Made by a program: the position numbers and the translations under genes. 64,000 nt of DNA, taken from the NCBI GenBank assembly GCA_030386875.1, contig CM059560.1, positions 42,016,757-42,080,756 on the forward strand. Direction: 5' to 3'. Below are positions 1-10,745 of this stretch, piece after piece. Source of the stretch: Morinoia aosen. Taxonomy: Eukaryota; Arthropoda; Malacostraca; Amphipoda; Talitridae. Position 1 is the first letter of the stretch. Each line of letters starts with the position of its first letter. The notes beneath the pieces are model-generated. The model made no database searches and had not been told where the DNA came from. It saw nothing but the letters and a program-made list of their open reading frames with translations.

Positions 1-1059
1 CTTATTAACTATGTTTAGGCACCAAAAAATGAAAAATCAATTACTGGCCAATACTTCACATTCAACAAATATTATTCACATTCAGTCTTGAGCTTCATTG
101 TTGCAAGTGATGCAAGAAAACTTGTTGGCTTTCAAAATTAATTTTACAAATTAGGTGATATAAAAGTCAAAATTTGGCTCATACTCTTCAAGAATACGCT
201 GGATTAAGAAACGGTCAATGTGAAGTTTAAGGACACCGTCAAGGTAAAAAAAAAGTCCCGTTATTTATAGATGGATTTCTCTGAAATTTTCACAGTAGGT
301 GTGAAATGATGCAAATATCATTTGTTATTTCGACAAAATTTTTGTATCTGCACTGGATTTTTTTTTTATTTTCGAAAAATATGATAAAATAGGGGTTTTT
401 TAAAAATCCTACTAATTCTACAATTTTCAAGTTACAGAACCAGTACTTCGTTTTTAGATTGCTTAGATGTCTATATAACCACTCGCAATAGGGAATTTCG
501 CTAACTTATTTTTTGTGGATTTTGGGAATTAAAAAAAAAAATGAACTTTTTTTCATTCATTTTTTTTCATGTCGTGTAATTTTCAAAATGATAAATTTAT
601 CAGAAAATGCTATTGCGCGAGGATACACCTTGCTGAGCCCTATCGAATGGTATATAAACCGTTTTCCTAGCTCTAAAATTGTGGAAGAAGTAGCATTTGA
701 GAAACCAATTATCAAGTTTCCAGAAAAACGTGTTTTTTCAAAAAAAAAAAATTTTTTTTCTTTTTATCTTTTGAACTACAGGGTTTTCTATAATGAACTC
801 TTGAGCGTTTGTAGCTCTTTTCAAGCCCTTTCGATTGATACAATTTACATTGCTGTAGCTCTGTAACTCTGGGAAAAAATATACATCAAAAGAGAATAGG
901 TGTAATTCTTGAAAGCAACCAATTTTTTTAATTTTTCATTTTTTTTTACCAAAATACGTTTTTTGTCAAGTCAACTCCTTTGTTTTATAGCTCTTTTCAA
1001 GCCCTTTGGATTGGTGTGCTCGCCATAGCTGTTGCTATGATACTGCAGCTGTCATTGAG
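1..1059. other. AT-rich intergenic DNA with a diverged tandem duplication
   Basis: No gene is recognisable. The stretch is rich in A and T runs. A block of about 176 bp is present twice in diverged form: the string AGCTCTTTTCAAGCCCTTT starts at 813 and again at 989, in each case preceded by a T-rich tract. An open frame at 513-866 consists largely of translated homopolymers and has no recognisable domain, so I do not call it a gene. The last 23 bases (1037-1059) form one arm of an imperfect palindrome into which the hAT element at 1068 inserted. Confidence 0.6.
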
Positions 1060-1067
1060 CTATGAAT
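1060..1067. repeat. Target-site duplication (left) of the hAT element
   Basis: CTATGAAT directly precedes the inverted terminus and is repeated exactly at 7974-7981. Confidence 0.85.
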
Positions 1068-1089
1068 CAGGGTTGCGGAGTCGGTGGAA

Positions 1090-1300
1090 TAAATTTGCGA
1101 CTCCGACTCCGACTCCACCTTTCCAGAATTTGGCGACTCCGACTCCGACTCCACCTTTTCAGAATTTGGCGACTCCGACTCCGACTCCACCTTTTCAGAA
1201 TTTGTCGACTCCGACTCCGACTCCATTTCTCCAAAATTTGGCGACTCCAACACCGACTCCGCCTATTCACAATTTTGTGGCTCCAACTTCACCTATTCAT
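1090..1300. repeat. Left subterminal GACTCC minisatellite of the hAT element
   Basis: Five to six units of about 36 bp, each holding two or three GACTCC hexamers followed by a spacer ending in AATTTG. All six frames are open here only because the unit length is a multiple of three and contains no stops; the resulting Thr-Pro or Ser-Glu repeat peptides are not evidence for a gene. Subterminal repeat arrays are commonly transposase binding regions in hAT elements; that role is inferred. Confidence 0.75.
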
Positions 1301-1330
1301 AATTTATAAGATGAATATTTTATTTCTTAA

Positions 1331-1977
1331 CTAGTGTACACACACCGTCAAAAAATGACGAGATTCAATACCTTTCTTCAACAAATTTTCGTTTGAGTGG
1401 AGAATTTCCATGCTTTCAGCTTTTTCCAAAGGTAACTTAATTTTCTTATAAGAGTAATAAAAACTCAGAACACAGCATTTTTGAGCCGCAAGTGAAGTGA
1501 TTGTAGCCATTCGTGTCGTATCCAAGATACAGAAATTCAGCATTACTGAAAGCAACCGCAAACTTGTGTATGTATATTTTAATATGCAATACAGTACATT
1601 GCAATACAGTATATTGTAATATACAATACAGCATATTGTAATATGCAATACCCCGCCGAACTCGGTATTCACGATACAAACTTGAGTATATAAGGCTATG
1701 GATCGCTCTAATTGTGATGAAAGTGACTTATTATAGAGCTATTGCACAACGGAAATGAGTGTATTAATTGACCGTGAACTGGAACCAAGACCGCCAGTGC
1801 AAATTTTTTCCTATCAATTATTCTTAACAGCGTGACACAAAACGTATAAATAAACACACGACAGTCATTCTTAGTAGTAAACGGTTGCAGGTGATGAAAC
1901 CTGTGCATATATTCATTATATTCTTTATTATCGAACGACTTTTAAATTGACTACAGATTGTTAATAATCAAGATACT
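1331..1977. other. hAT interior without a recognised gene
   Basis: No coding sequence recognised. A motif starting AGTGTACACACACCGTC near 1332, followed by AAAATGACGAGATTC, resembles the outer ends of the inverted-repeat structure at 1978 and 5527, so a third degenerate end of that family lies here. The stretch around 1570-1665 is an AT-rich run of repeated TACA/ATATTG words. Confidence 0.5.
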
Positions 1978-2410
1978 AGTGTACATGATTGGTCAAAAAT
2001 GACGGGATCCAATGGTATCGTTTTAAAAAATCTCAAGATAAAAATGGCAAACAAATATATCCATTGTAAAAGTACCCGCGATTAAAATACAGTATTCTCA
2101 TACTTGTGACTGGTAAAACTCGTATCACAGATACGGTCATTAAGCATATTTAAAAACGTCACAAACGCACACAACAACCAAGCAAATTGTATAACATAAT
2201 ACCTATCTGAATTGTAATTTAAATTATTGTTCACAAGAGGTTTTTAAAAAATTTGCCATACCTTTTAAGCATTTAAATGCCTTTGAAATTTAAATGCGAT
2301 GAGCCGCATTTTCTTGACAGTTGATTCGATTTTCACGCAATGGTTTTTACTTATAAACATAAGTGAGCAGATGCCTGGTTTTTCATATTTCGATGGTATT
2401 TATGATACTG

Positions 2411-3417
2411 AGTTTGGAGACTGGTTACGGAGTTTGGTAGAATGTGCGAAAGGCGGAAATTGAGGGTAAATGTGAATAAAAGTAAGGTGATGAGATGTTC
2501 AAGAGGTGGAGTGTTTGGAACTTTGGAAATGAGGTTGAATGGGGAAGTTTTAGAGGAGGTAGAGCATTTTAGGTACCTCGGGTCGGATGTGACTGTTAAG
2601 GATAGTATGGAAGTAGAAGTGAAGCATCGAGTGAGTGAAGGTTGTAAGACATTGGGTGCAATGAGGAAAGTTTTTGAATGCAGGAGTTTGAGTATGAATG
2701 TTAAGAGGGGACTGTATGAAAGTTTGATTGTGCCAGTTTTGTTGTATGGAGCAGAGTCCTGGGGGTTGAGAGCAGCTGAGAGGAGGAAGTTGGATTTGTT
2801 TGAGATGAAGTGTTTGAGGAGCATGTATGGAGTAACTAGAAGAGATAGGATCAGGAATGAGTTGGTTAGGGGGCAGACGGATGTTATCAAAAAGTTGAGC
2901 AGGCGAGTGGATGAAAGAGTGCTTGGATGGTTTGGGCATGTTGAAAGAATGAATGTTGAGCGGCTGGTGAAAAAGGTTTATATGTCGGAAGTGAGTGGTC
3001 TTCGAGCGCGAGGTAGACCACGGATGAGTTGGATGGATGGGGTGAGACGTGCTTTGTATGAGAGGGGTCTGACTGTGGACGTGGCGAGAGGGATGGCTGC
3101 GGACAGAAGTGAGTGGGGGCAGTGTATAAGGAGGTAATTTTATTTTTGACGCGTAACTGGAAGCTGCCCGCGTGTGATGGGGTTGACCTGTCATGTGCGG
3201 GGGGAGGGGCTGCACTCAGTGAAGCGGTCGGGGTAAACCAGCTGTGGCTGTCGGGCCTGACTGTGGGAGGTGGTTGTGCTGGGCTGCTGCTGATCCTGGC
3301 AGTCTGGTGCGGCCAGTGCTGCCTCTCTCGCCTCCTAGTGACTAAGTGTGGGGATTGTGGCCTGCTATCGGCTACCCTCCCATAGGGAGGATGAGCCCGG
3401 TATATGTATGTATGTAT
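2411..3417 (+). mobile_element. 5'-truncated LINE (non-LTR retrotransposon) insertion
   Basis: About 1.0 kb from inside a reverse-transcriptase ORF to a 3' tail of tandem TATG repeats (about 3400-3417). It is flanked by a 15-bp direct repeat, GTATTTATGATACTG, at 2396-2410 and 3418-3432, partly shared with the tail. 5' truncation, a microsatellite tail and a target duplication of this length are what target-primed reverse transcription produces. The 3' UTR (3138-3400) is clearly GC-richer than its surroundings. Confidence 0.85.
2412..3137 (+). pseudogene. LINE reverse transcriptase, C-terminal fragment
   Basis: Open from the 5' truncation point to a TAA at 3135-3137, about 240 residues, with no internal stop. 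It covers the end of the RT domain and the region after it: a NVNKSKVMR segment, FRYLGS (a conserved LINE RT C-terminal motif), PVLLYGAESW, then WFGHVERM and a RGRPRMSWMDG basic region typical of the C-terminus of a LINE family common in arthropods. The catalytic FADD box and the endonuclease domain are missing, so it cannot be active. The clade is uncertain. The first ATG at 2442 is arbitrary because the frame continues upstream to the insertion edge. Confidence 0.8.
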
Positions 3418-3525
3418 GTATTTATGATACTGTCTAAGCAAGCAGATTCCCATTGTAATGAGATAGGGGAAATCACGCACGAGAACATATACTTATCATT
3501 GACGGACACCTGGTTTTTTATTATA

Positions 3526-4298
3526 TCGGGTGTCCTGTAAAAATGTCCCCGATTTTTAATTAATTATATCTCAGCTTTAAATTAACATATTTGAATTGCC
3601 TTTGTTCACAATGTAGTAAATTTTGTTTCCTTTTCGAATAATTTATGTTATTGAAAATCGGTTGAATAACCACTTTATAATGTCCAATTTACTGAAAGGA
3701 GTAGAAAAATTAATTGTTCAAATGAAAAGTTTTTAAAACAATATTGATATTCTTCCTTATTTTGTAGTTTCCAAAAAACTGAACACACAAAAAATTTAAG
3801 AGTAACAAATCATTACCTTATATAACCTTTAAATAAATAAAGTAATTTTAGTATCCAACGACATACCCTCCATTTCTCTCAAGGCAAGTATTACTTCTAG
3901 CCACCATTGAACGAAGAGTTTTACCCATTATTCCACCGTTTTCTATCGGTCCTTGAAACACTATTATTGAGAACACTTGAAACTTGAAACCTCTCAGAGG
4001 GTTTAAATACTTAGCTGTATGTACGATACATCGTTATGAAATTATTCTCAACAGTAGGTATTGAGGAATGAAGAAGAACACCAGTGTTGTTTTTAAAACT
4101 TTCCCTTTGAACAATTTTTCTACCCCTTTCAGTAAATCGATCATCTTGAAGTTTATTCAACTGATTTTCAAAAAACTTATATTATTTCAAAAGGAAACAA
4201 AATTGAATAAATTGTAAATAAAAGACAATTAAAATATGTTAATTTAAGCGGAGATATTATCAATTTAAAAGTCCGGGACATTTTTGTGGGACACACAG
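3526..4298. mobile_element. MITE-like element with long inverted repeats, TA target
   Basis: The left 245 bp (3526-3770) match the reverse complement of the right part (about 4055-4298). Both ends contain GTGTCC followed by AAAAATGTCCC and, further in, TTAAATTAACATAT and TTACTGAAAGG. TA dinucleotides flank both ends (3524-3525 and 4299-4300), as in Tc1/mariner-type transposition. The middle 280 bp show no coding I can recognise. Confidence 0.7.
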
Positions 4299-5362
4299 TA
4301 TAGTATTGATTGTTCTTATACAATAAATGGTCAAGTGTCTCCTTTGAACAAATTAATAAATAGGTTTAGCTATTTCGTGAGCGTAATCTCTCCTATGTTA
4401 GTACAATGAAGTTTTAGGATTTAAAACCTAAGAGCAATTGGTCGAACATTTATTTAAAATACAGAATAACTTCAAGGGAACAACAGCAAGTCGCTTCCCG
4501 AGATGCGCAAAAAGAGAAACCGTACCCAAGTTAGGCGGATCTTGAGGATTCCAACAGTACGCACAGGAGCGTCCTCTGTGAAATTTTTATTATTGAATTC
4601 CTTTAAAATGGAGACCGAAAATCTTCTTTAACGTAAGGTTAGTTTTTAAAACGATACTCGCTAAAAATAGAAGACACCCAATGGACGCGGCCGGTCATCA
4701 GCACGGTACTTCGGTAGGAAATTTTAGAGGCGTTCTGAGTAGAGAGATACAGAGTTTTAAGATGTCCGGTCGCCGACTAGGTGAATATCGTATCTTATTG
4801 TAAGATTACATATAGCACTAAGATTTTAACAATTAATTGACAATTAATTACCTTGAATAGTAAGTGCCTATTCAAGAGGCTGCAAAAGCCGGGTCGAGGA
4901 GTTCAATTCGCAGAAAGAGACTGCTTTTTACGCAATAGAAATAAGTTAGAGGTACCAGACCCACTTTTATTAAAAGGACGACATGCTGCCCAAGCAGAGC
5001 AAGCTCAAAGATAATTTAATGAGTGAACGCCAAAGCGTCACAAGTAATGTTAATTGAAGCTATTTAAGGTTAATGCAGTCTGCTAGAAGCACAAACATGC
5101 TTATTTATAGAAAGTTAAATTTAAACACAAAAACCGGAAAAAAATATGCAGCTGCAAAACAAAAAACAATGAACAAAAAGATCTAATTTCATCAGTTTCA
5201 AATTCTTGTCTGTGAACTAAGAGAGGCCAACTGAAGAAAACTTTTTCTTCCACAAAGCCGCCATCAGAAATACGGACAATATTCAACAGGAAATTTCATT
5301 GAACAAACAAAATTGGCTGTTCGTCTTTGTTGGTTGATCTGTCTCCCTTTCACGCTCTTAGA
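4299..5362. other. hAT interior without a recognised gene
   Basis: About 1 kb of AT-rich sequence. The only sizeable open frame, 5101-5286 on the minus strand, has no recognisable domain. The part around 4480-4780 is GC-richer, but I could not fold it into a tRNA or assign it to a known RNA. Confidence 0.4.
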
Positions 5363-5535
5363 GATACTTAACTACTGTATCTGTGATGCGAGTTTCACCA
5401 GTGCACAAGTATTAGAATATTTTAATCGCGGGTGCTATTAGGATGAAAATATTTCTTTATGGTCCACATCTGGAAGATTTCTATACAGAAAATATCGAAT
5501 CCCGTCATTTGACGAGTCGTGTACACAATTATGTA

Positions 5536-6166
5536 TACTGAGTGTTTCAGAACACGAGGTACAAAATTGCACATCAAGAAGAAAATGGCCAAATAAACAC
5601 TTTTTGTCCTATGAAATTTTTACCCAAAAAATCGGGGTTGGGAGGCATTAGGTGTTTATTGTTTTCAAGGTTTAAATTTGATGGCACAATTACTCGCGGT
5701 ATAGATTCTAAATTTACTTTACAAAAATTGTTCAAAACCTGTTCCACCTACATCTATGCACTTTTCGAATGTTAGTCTTAACGGCTGCCGAATATTAGGA
5801 AACACGTCTGGCATTAAGGTATCTCACCTGCAGCCACTGCAATTCTGGCCACAAAATCTTCCTCAGACTCAATGGGTGTAGCATAGATAAGGCTCTTCAC
5901 GTGTCCCCAAAAATTGAAATCGAGTGGAGTCATGTCAGGAGATCTAGGAGGTCTTGCAACTAGCACATTTCGCCCGATCAACGTAAATTCAAAATAAGTA
6001 TTGCGAGTAGTTTATTCATTAAATTTCACCCTTTAAAACAATAAACTGCTAATATCTCAATGTCTCTTTCTTCGGAAAATTTTATAGAAGAAAAAGTTTT
6101 TATTTGGATATCTTCCACTTGGTGTGCAATTTTTTGCCTCTTATTCTGAATCTGAAACACCCTGTA
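5536..6166 (-). mobile_element. Mariner-like element, internally deleted
   Basis: The ends are inverted copies: the left reads TACTGAGTGTTTCAG and the right, reversed, TACAGGGTGTTTCAG, with TA on both outer sides (5534-5535 and 6167-6168). Similarity of the ends extends inward over more than 100 bp, including AAAATTGCACA and TAGGTGTTTATTGTTTT or its variant. Between the ends lies the C-terminal part of a mariner transposase on the minus strand. At 631 bp it is about half the length of an intact mariner and is non-autonomous. Confidence 0.8.
5719..5987 (-). pseudogene. Mariner-type transposase, C-terminal remnant
   Basis: Reading leftward from about 5987, the translation contains GRNVLVARPPRSPDMTP followed by LDFNFWGHVKSLIYA, the well-known block around the last catalytic acidic residue of mariner transposases. 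The end, KCIDVGGTGFEQFL and a stop at 5719-5721, is the usual C-terminus of this family. One frameshift near 5820 separates the two parts. The N-terminal DNA-binding domain and the first catalytic aspartates are missing. The fragment is too short to have been listed by simple ORF length and is disrupted. Confidence 0.8.
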
Positions 6167-6168
6167 TA

Positions 6169-7740
6169 TTACTGACAAGTGTTTTCTGAGTAGGTAATGT
6201 AGGCATTGTCTACACTGAGAAGCATAGATATGCATCAAGAGTTTTTTATTACTAAGTATGCACTAATTCAGTGAAATTATAGTAGTTAATTCAATGACTA
6301 TGCTTCAAATCCCCAAAATTATGATATACGTGTAGATAAGGTAGGTAAGGTTTGCACACTGCCTTTTCTTCTTTGTATCTACACTATGCAGGGTAACAAT
6401 GCAGAAAAAGTGTCATATTATTGCTCAACACTATGTTACATTTCGACTATAATAAGCAAAAGTTGTTCTGCTTTCATTGCAGGGGCCTGACGTTTTCGGA
6501 AAGTTTTTTTTACGAATAAATGTCACTTCTAGCTTCTTTGCGTGTATTATGATACTATCTCTTATTTTCGTCTAACTTTTTACTTTGTATTGGACACTTT
6601 GGAGGTCCCAGGTTCTTCTCATTTCGTGTTTTTTGGAGCAATTTGAAACGTTTCCAGCAAGAGAATTTGTACTATCGCATAAATGCAAAAACCATTGCAG
6701 CTGAGATAGTGCATTGTTTTCAGTTACAATGTGTGTCTGACTGTAAGTGAAGTTTTTGCTGGTGTGTGTAATTATTTTCATTGCAGCTCGTTTGCATCGT
6801 ATTTTTATTATTTTTTTCGTGTCTCAATGCCGATATAGATAACCTTACAACATTTCCAAATCTTCCCTAACAAGAAGTAATTAATTACATAATGCTACAA
6901 AACAAATACTATTTCAGTTTTTTAAAATGTATCAACATAATTATAAAATTCTGCATTTTAGCGTATACTAGCCTAGAAACTGGGGAGTGATACGAAGATA
7001 AAAATTAACATGATGATGATATAGTGAAAAACAATATAACTCTGAAAGAACCAAATTACATTCAAGGAATAACTTGAGAAATGAGAAGAAATTTTTATTA
7101 TTAATACATGTTAACTTGACTTAAAAACACGGAAGCCATATCAATTTTGATAACATGACTTGAAAACTAGAAGTCTTTGTGCACTAGACCATAGCTTCAG
7201 GTTTCGGCAAAGACTACTCATTGGCAATGAATCATAACCAAAAGACTAGAAATGTTTATGATCATTATCAATCAATGCATCATTTTGAGCATACAGAGTT
7301 ACCACTCTTTATGTGAGTACAATGTATTGCATCAGCTGAAATGTTCTGCAAGTAACTTGCAACACATTTACTACTATTTTCCAGTTCCTATGTATTAATT
7401 GAAGGAAAAATGAACAAAACAGAAATATACAGAATGAATTTGCGATGCTTTCAATTACTAATTCCTGCTTTTAACTACAAAATATACATTAATGCTGGGT
7501 ACAAAAATTATATTTCGCATTCGTAGGTTTCTCATATATATCTGTGCAAACCCTCAATGACTAGATAAGATGACGGTATTATGTAATAGGAATAAATACG
7601 CTGTTTCAAACTTAGAACAAAACAATCAACGAAAACATTGCGTATTTTTTAGATTTTTTAGCAAAGCATTCTAACTCTGTTTTGGTTTACTTCTAGTTTT
7701 AAAGAATTATAAATAATTTTTAGCAAAAAGTAGAATCGAA
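6169..7740. other. hAT interior without a recognised gene
   Basis: AT-rich sequence of 1.6 kb with only short open frames. I recognise no transposase, RNA or repeat family in it. Confidence 0.45.
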
Positions 7741-7973
7741 AACACCAAAAAATAGCGACTCCAACCACGACTCTACCACATCCGAATGAACGACTCCGAC
7801 TCCGACTCCACAACATTCGGAAAAGCGACTCCGACTCCGACTCCATCACACTTCAGAGTAGCGACTCCGACTCCACCACACTTCAGAGAAGCGACTCCGA
7901 CTCCGACTCCACCCTAAAACATCCGACTCCGGCGACTCCGACTCCCGATTCCGACTCCGACTCCGCAACCCTG
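7741..7973. repeat. Right subterminal GACTCC array of the hAT element
   Basis: Clusters of GACTCC separated by 15-25 bp spacers run up to the right terminus. On the plus strand they read GACTCC as in the left array, so the two arrays are direct, not inverted, copies. Confidence 0.75.
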
Positions 7974-7981
7974 CTATGAAT
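7974..7981. repeat. Target-site duplication (right) of the hAT element
   Basis: CTATGAAT directly follows the right terminus and matches 1060-1067 in all eight bases. Confidence 0.85.
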
Positions 7982-8009
7982 GAAAGCTGCGGTATCATGG
8001 ATACGGCAG

Positions 8010-8340
8010 AACAGCTAAATTCTGAAATTGTCAAAAATTATTAAAAAATATTTATTCAGCGTTAGAATGTTTCGTTTGAATAATGGAAGCACTTTGAGTA
8101 GCCCATTAACGAACTATAATGCCATTCCCGCAGAGAAACACGCTCAATTGACCCCCAATAATGAGGGCGGGAGGGTAACAGCTAAATTCTGAAATTGTCA
8201 AAATTTTACAAAAAATATTTATTCAGCGTTAGAATGTTTCGTTTGAATAATGAAAGCACTTTGTGTAGCCCATGAACGAACTATATTGCCATTGCCGCAG
8301 AGAAACACGCTCAATTGACCCCCAATAATGAGGGGGTTGA
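8010..8340. repeat. Tandem duplication, unit about 167 bp
   Basis: The block starting AACAGCTAAATTCTGAAATT at 8010 is repeated from 8177 with about 95% identity, up to CCCCCAATAATGAGGG. Both copies contain TTTATTCAGCGTTAGAATG and CCGCAGAGAAACACGCTC. No coding function is seen. Confidence 0.85.
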
Positions 8341-8508
8341 GGGGTCAAGGTCACGCCACCCCCATCGCTTTCCCCTCCCTCCGGTGGGCGCACTATTCGG
8401 AGTAGACGTAAACGGAAAGTACCAATGGAGGCGCAAGAAAATCCTCTATAAGATACATACAAAAGCAGAAAATCAACACATATCCTGATTTCTACCTAGA
8501 CGGTGTTC

Positions 8509-9155
8509 TTAATGCAACCACGGAAAATAAGAATTCCAATTTAAGAAATCACTAAAGGAACCCATTTAAGAACGTTTGACATGAATGACATTCTGCTCGC
8601 TGATGCGTTATTTTCGAATAATTGAACTTTGAAGTTGGCCTTTGCGCAAAAGGATGAGAGCGCGTGAAACGGAAATTAATTAATAACAGAAGCTATTACA
8701 AACGTAAAGAGGTTGGGTTGTGAGGAGGAGGCACAATTCTTCTAGTGAAAATTATAAATAAAGCTTCTAACCCACTCATTAGGGTGACGACCGCAACCTT
8801 GTTGACATCGGGCCCAAGATGGCGGCGCCCATGGTGGTCGCCATCTTTGACCCGATGTAAACAAGATTGCGGTCGTCACCCAAATGGGTGGGTTAGAGGC
8901 TTTATTTATAATTTTCACTAGAAGGACTGTGCCTCCCCCTCACGACCTAACCTCATTACGTTTGTAATAGGGGGTTAGCTTCCGTTTATAATTGAATTAC
9001 GCTTGCTTCCTTTGGCGGGGGAAGGCCAACTTCAATGTTCAATAATTTGAAAATAAAGCATCAGCGAGCAGAATGTCATTCATGTAAAACGTTCTTAAAT
9101 GGGTTCCTTTAGTGATTGTTTGGAATATAATTATTAATTTCCGTGGTTGCATTAA
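8509..9155. mobile_element. Fold-back (palindromic) MITE, 647 bp
   Basis: The two halves are near-perfect reverse complements around a centre at about 8832 (GGCGCCCATGG). The outermost matched words are TTAATGCAACCACGG on the left and its reverse complement on the right; similarity stops exactly there. Inner landmarks are GAATGACATTCTGCTCGCTGATG, AAGTTGGCC and AAGATGGCG. A small loop and full-length arms distinguish it from ordinary TIR elements. TTAA or TA at both edges could be the target duplication; because TTAA is itself palindromic the duplication cannot be separated from the terminus. No protein coding. Confidence 0.85.
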
Positions 9156-10250
9156 ACTTCACATTGACCTAAGAAACATATGACATACACTCTAAGCTAG
9201 ACTGCAGAGCATAACAAGCCTATGGTAACATGGCTTAGTTCAGTCATATTAATTTTCTACTTATAATTTACACCCATTTCCCAGCAAACACACAAGAGGG
9301 CAATATGATCAGCACTATAATTAAGGTTTGTTAAGGTAATAGGGCCTAGCAAATTATTGAGGTCACAGGTTACTTGGTTTTTCAAGAGTTATAGTTTGAA
9401 GACAATAACTGGAGCATTATGATAAGTAAATGCTGCAGCTAGTGAAACCCTTACGTTGAAGCGGTAAAATAAATACCTCTGCTCTCATCATATATGGAAT
9501 TTAAAAATCATTCGTGTCGGCCACAGGTCTAAGTACAAAAATATTAATTGAAGGTTACTACACACACAAACTTGTAACGACTTCAAATTTATCTCATTTT
9601 TCTGGCATTAAAAACTGTAGTTATAATGTACACATGATGAATGACTACGCAAATTAAATTATTCTATAACACTCACCACCTCCGCCATCTTTGTACCTCA
9701 CATTCATAATCTCACACGCAGCGTCATGGAGGAATAATACCCCAAACTCAATAATAATCCTACAACTCTGGTCCCCTGCCGGGAAAACAGGACAACAATC
9801 GCTAAAATCTAAACGGCAAGGGTTTGTTCCCTGTATTTTCCATATTGCGGAAAGTTAGGCCATTTTCGACTCATTTTATTCGTGAATTCTGCATTATTTT
9901 AGTGATTTTGAAATTTTGTGGTCAGTCCAAATGAATTTTTGATTCTCACCGAGAACCGCTTATGATACTTTTCAGAAATCCTGCTGGAGTCGCTGACCAT
10001 TCTTGGATTATTTCACGCAAATACTTTAAATTAGTCTCAAACTCGAACACAATAATTCCCCGTTGTCATTTCTTGTGGAAATTCCATCTCATTTTGGATT
10101 CAATTTAAAAAATTCAAAATCTGACTTTAACACTAGGAAGTGAGGAAATTGAGCCTTTAGAATGAGTAAAAATATTTTTTTCAAATCCAATGTGGAGAAA
10201 ACTTGCAGCAGAATTATTGAGACATTAGTATTTTTTTAATCGTTTGAGAG
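9156..10250. other. Intergenic DNA, no gene seen
   Basis: No ORF of note, no repeat shared with the rest of the window that I could see, and no RNA gene recognised. It may be host sequence, since it carries no mobile-element signature. Confidence 0.4.
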
Positions 10251-10745
10251 ATATGTGTAGCGAACCTTCGGCACGCAACTCAGTATAAATTTCGGAAATT
10301 CTCAAAATGATCATTTAAAATTCAGTAAAATAAATCCAACCATTAGAATAAAATTTCATTACGGAATTAATTAACTTCTATCCTCAATTCTATTAAAATT
10401 GTGTACTGAAAAATTCAATCTCTAAGAAATCACTTTTGCGTTGTAACGAAACCCTCCATGACGCTGTGTCGGCAACATTTTCACTCGCACTAGCGTCACT
10501 CGTACCAAGTCATTCAAAGTGTGTGCATCTCAGTTTGTTTCGCTGGTGAGAATTAAAGTATTGTGTGTGCTATTGTTGATCTACGGGTAACTATATTTAG
10601 GCATTATATGTAAAATTGTAAATAATATTATCGTGTATGTATAGAGTAGAATTGACTAAATTTTCCAGTGTGCTAAATGTTCAGGAGTTATTGCCAAGAA
10701 CTTGTGTTTCACCACTGGGCATTTTCCCTTGTGCATTGTTGTATG

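Larger units (their letters stand above)
1978..5527. mobile_element. Inverted-repeat structure inside the hAT element (arms about 165 bp)
   Basis: The arm at 1978-2143 matches the reverse complement of 5363-5527 at roughly 80% with small gaps. Shared landmarks are GTGTACA near the outer ends, TGACGGGAT, CCCGCGATTAAAATA and ATCACAGATAC. No transposase is visible between the arms, and the LINE and the MITE lie inside. This is either an older TIR element nested in the hAT element or long subterminal inverted repeats of the hAT element itself; I could not decide, because no clear target duplication is seen. Confidence 0.5.
1068..7973. mobile_element. hAT-like DNA transposon, non-autonomous, with nested insertions
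   Basis: The left end begins CAGGGTTGCGGAGTCGG and the right end is its exact reverse complement, a 17-bp terminal inverted repeat. The octamer CTATGAAT flanks it on both sides (1060-1067 and 7974-7981). An 8-bp duplication and a CAGGG start are the hallmarks of the hAT superfamily. I see no transposase coding in the 6.9 kb. Just inside both ends lie arrays of GACTCC, in the same orientation on both sides although the termini are inverted. The interior was later entered by a LINE, a MITE and a mariner element, so the original element was about 4.5 kb or less. It could be a composite, but the matching ends and duplication make one insertion event the best reading. Confidence 0.85.

Noticed and set aside
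513..866. 117-codon open frame near the left edge
   Set aside because: Composed mainly of translated A and T runs (Lys and Phe), with a TTG-type start and no domain.
980..1309. Open frames on both strands over the GACTCC repeat (Thr-Pro, Ser-Glu or Arg-Leu repeats)
   Set aside because: The repeat unit of about 36 bp keeps every frame open, and the array sits in a transposon terminus; no start context or domain.
2351..3480. Minus-strand frames opposite the LINE ORF (up to 221 codons)
   Set aside because: They are antisense shadows of the purine-rich LINE coding strand, without domains, while the plus frame has clear RT motifs.
4480..4780. Possible tRNA or structured RNA in a GC-richer patch
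   Set aside because: I could not assemble a cloverleaf or find A- and B-box promoters; no repeated family in the window supports it.
8790..8870. AAGATGGCGGC palindrome centre as a promoter-like YY1-type site
   Set aside because: The word is simply the tip of the fold-back element; there is no gene next to it.
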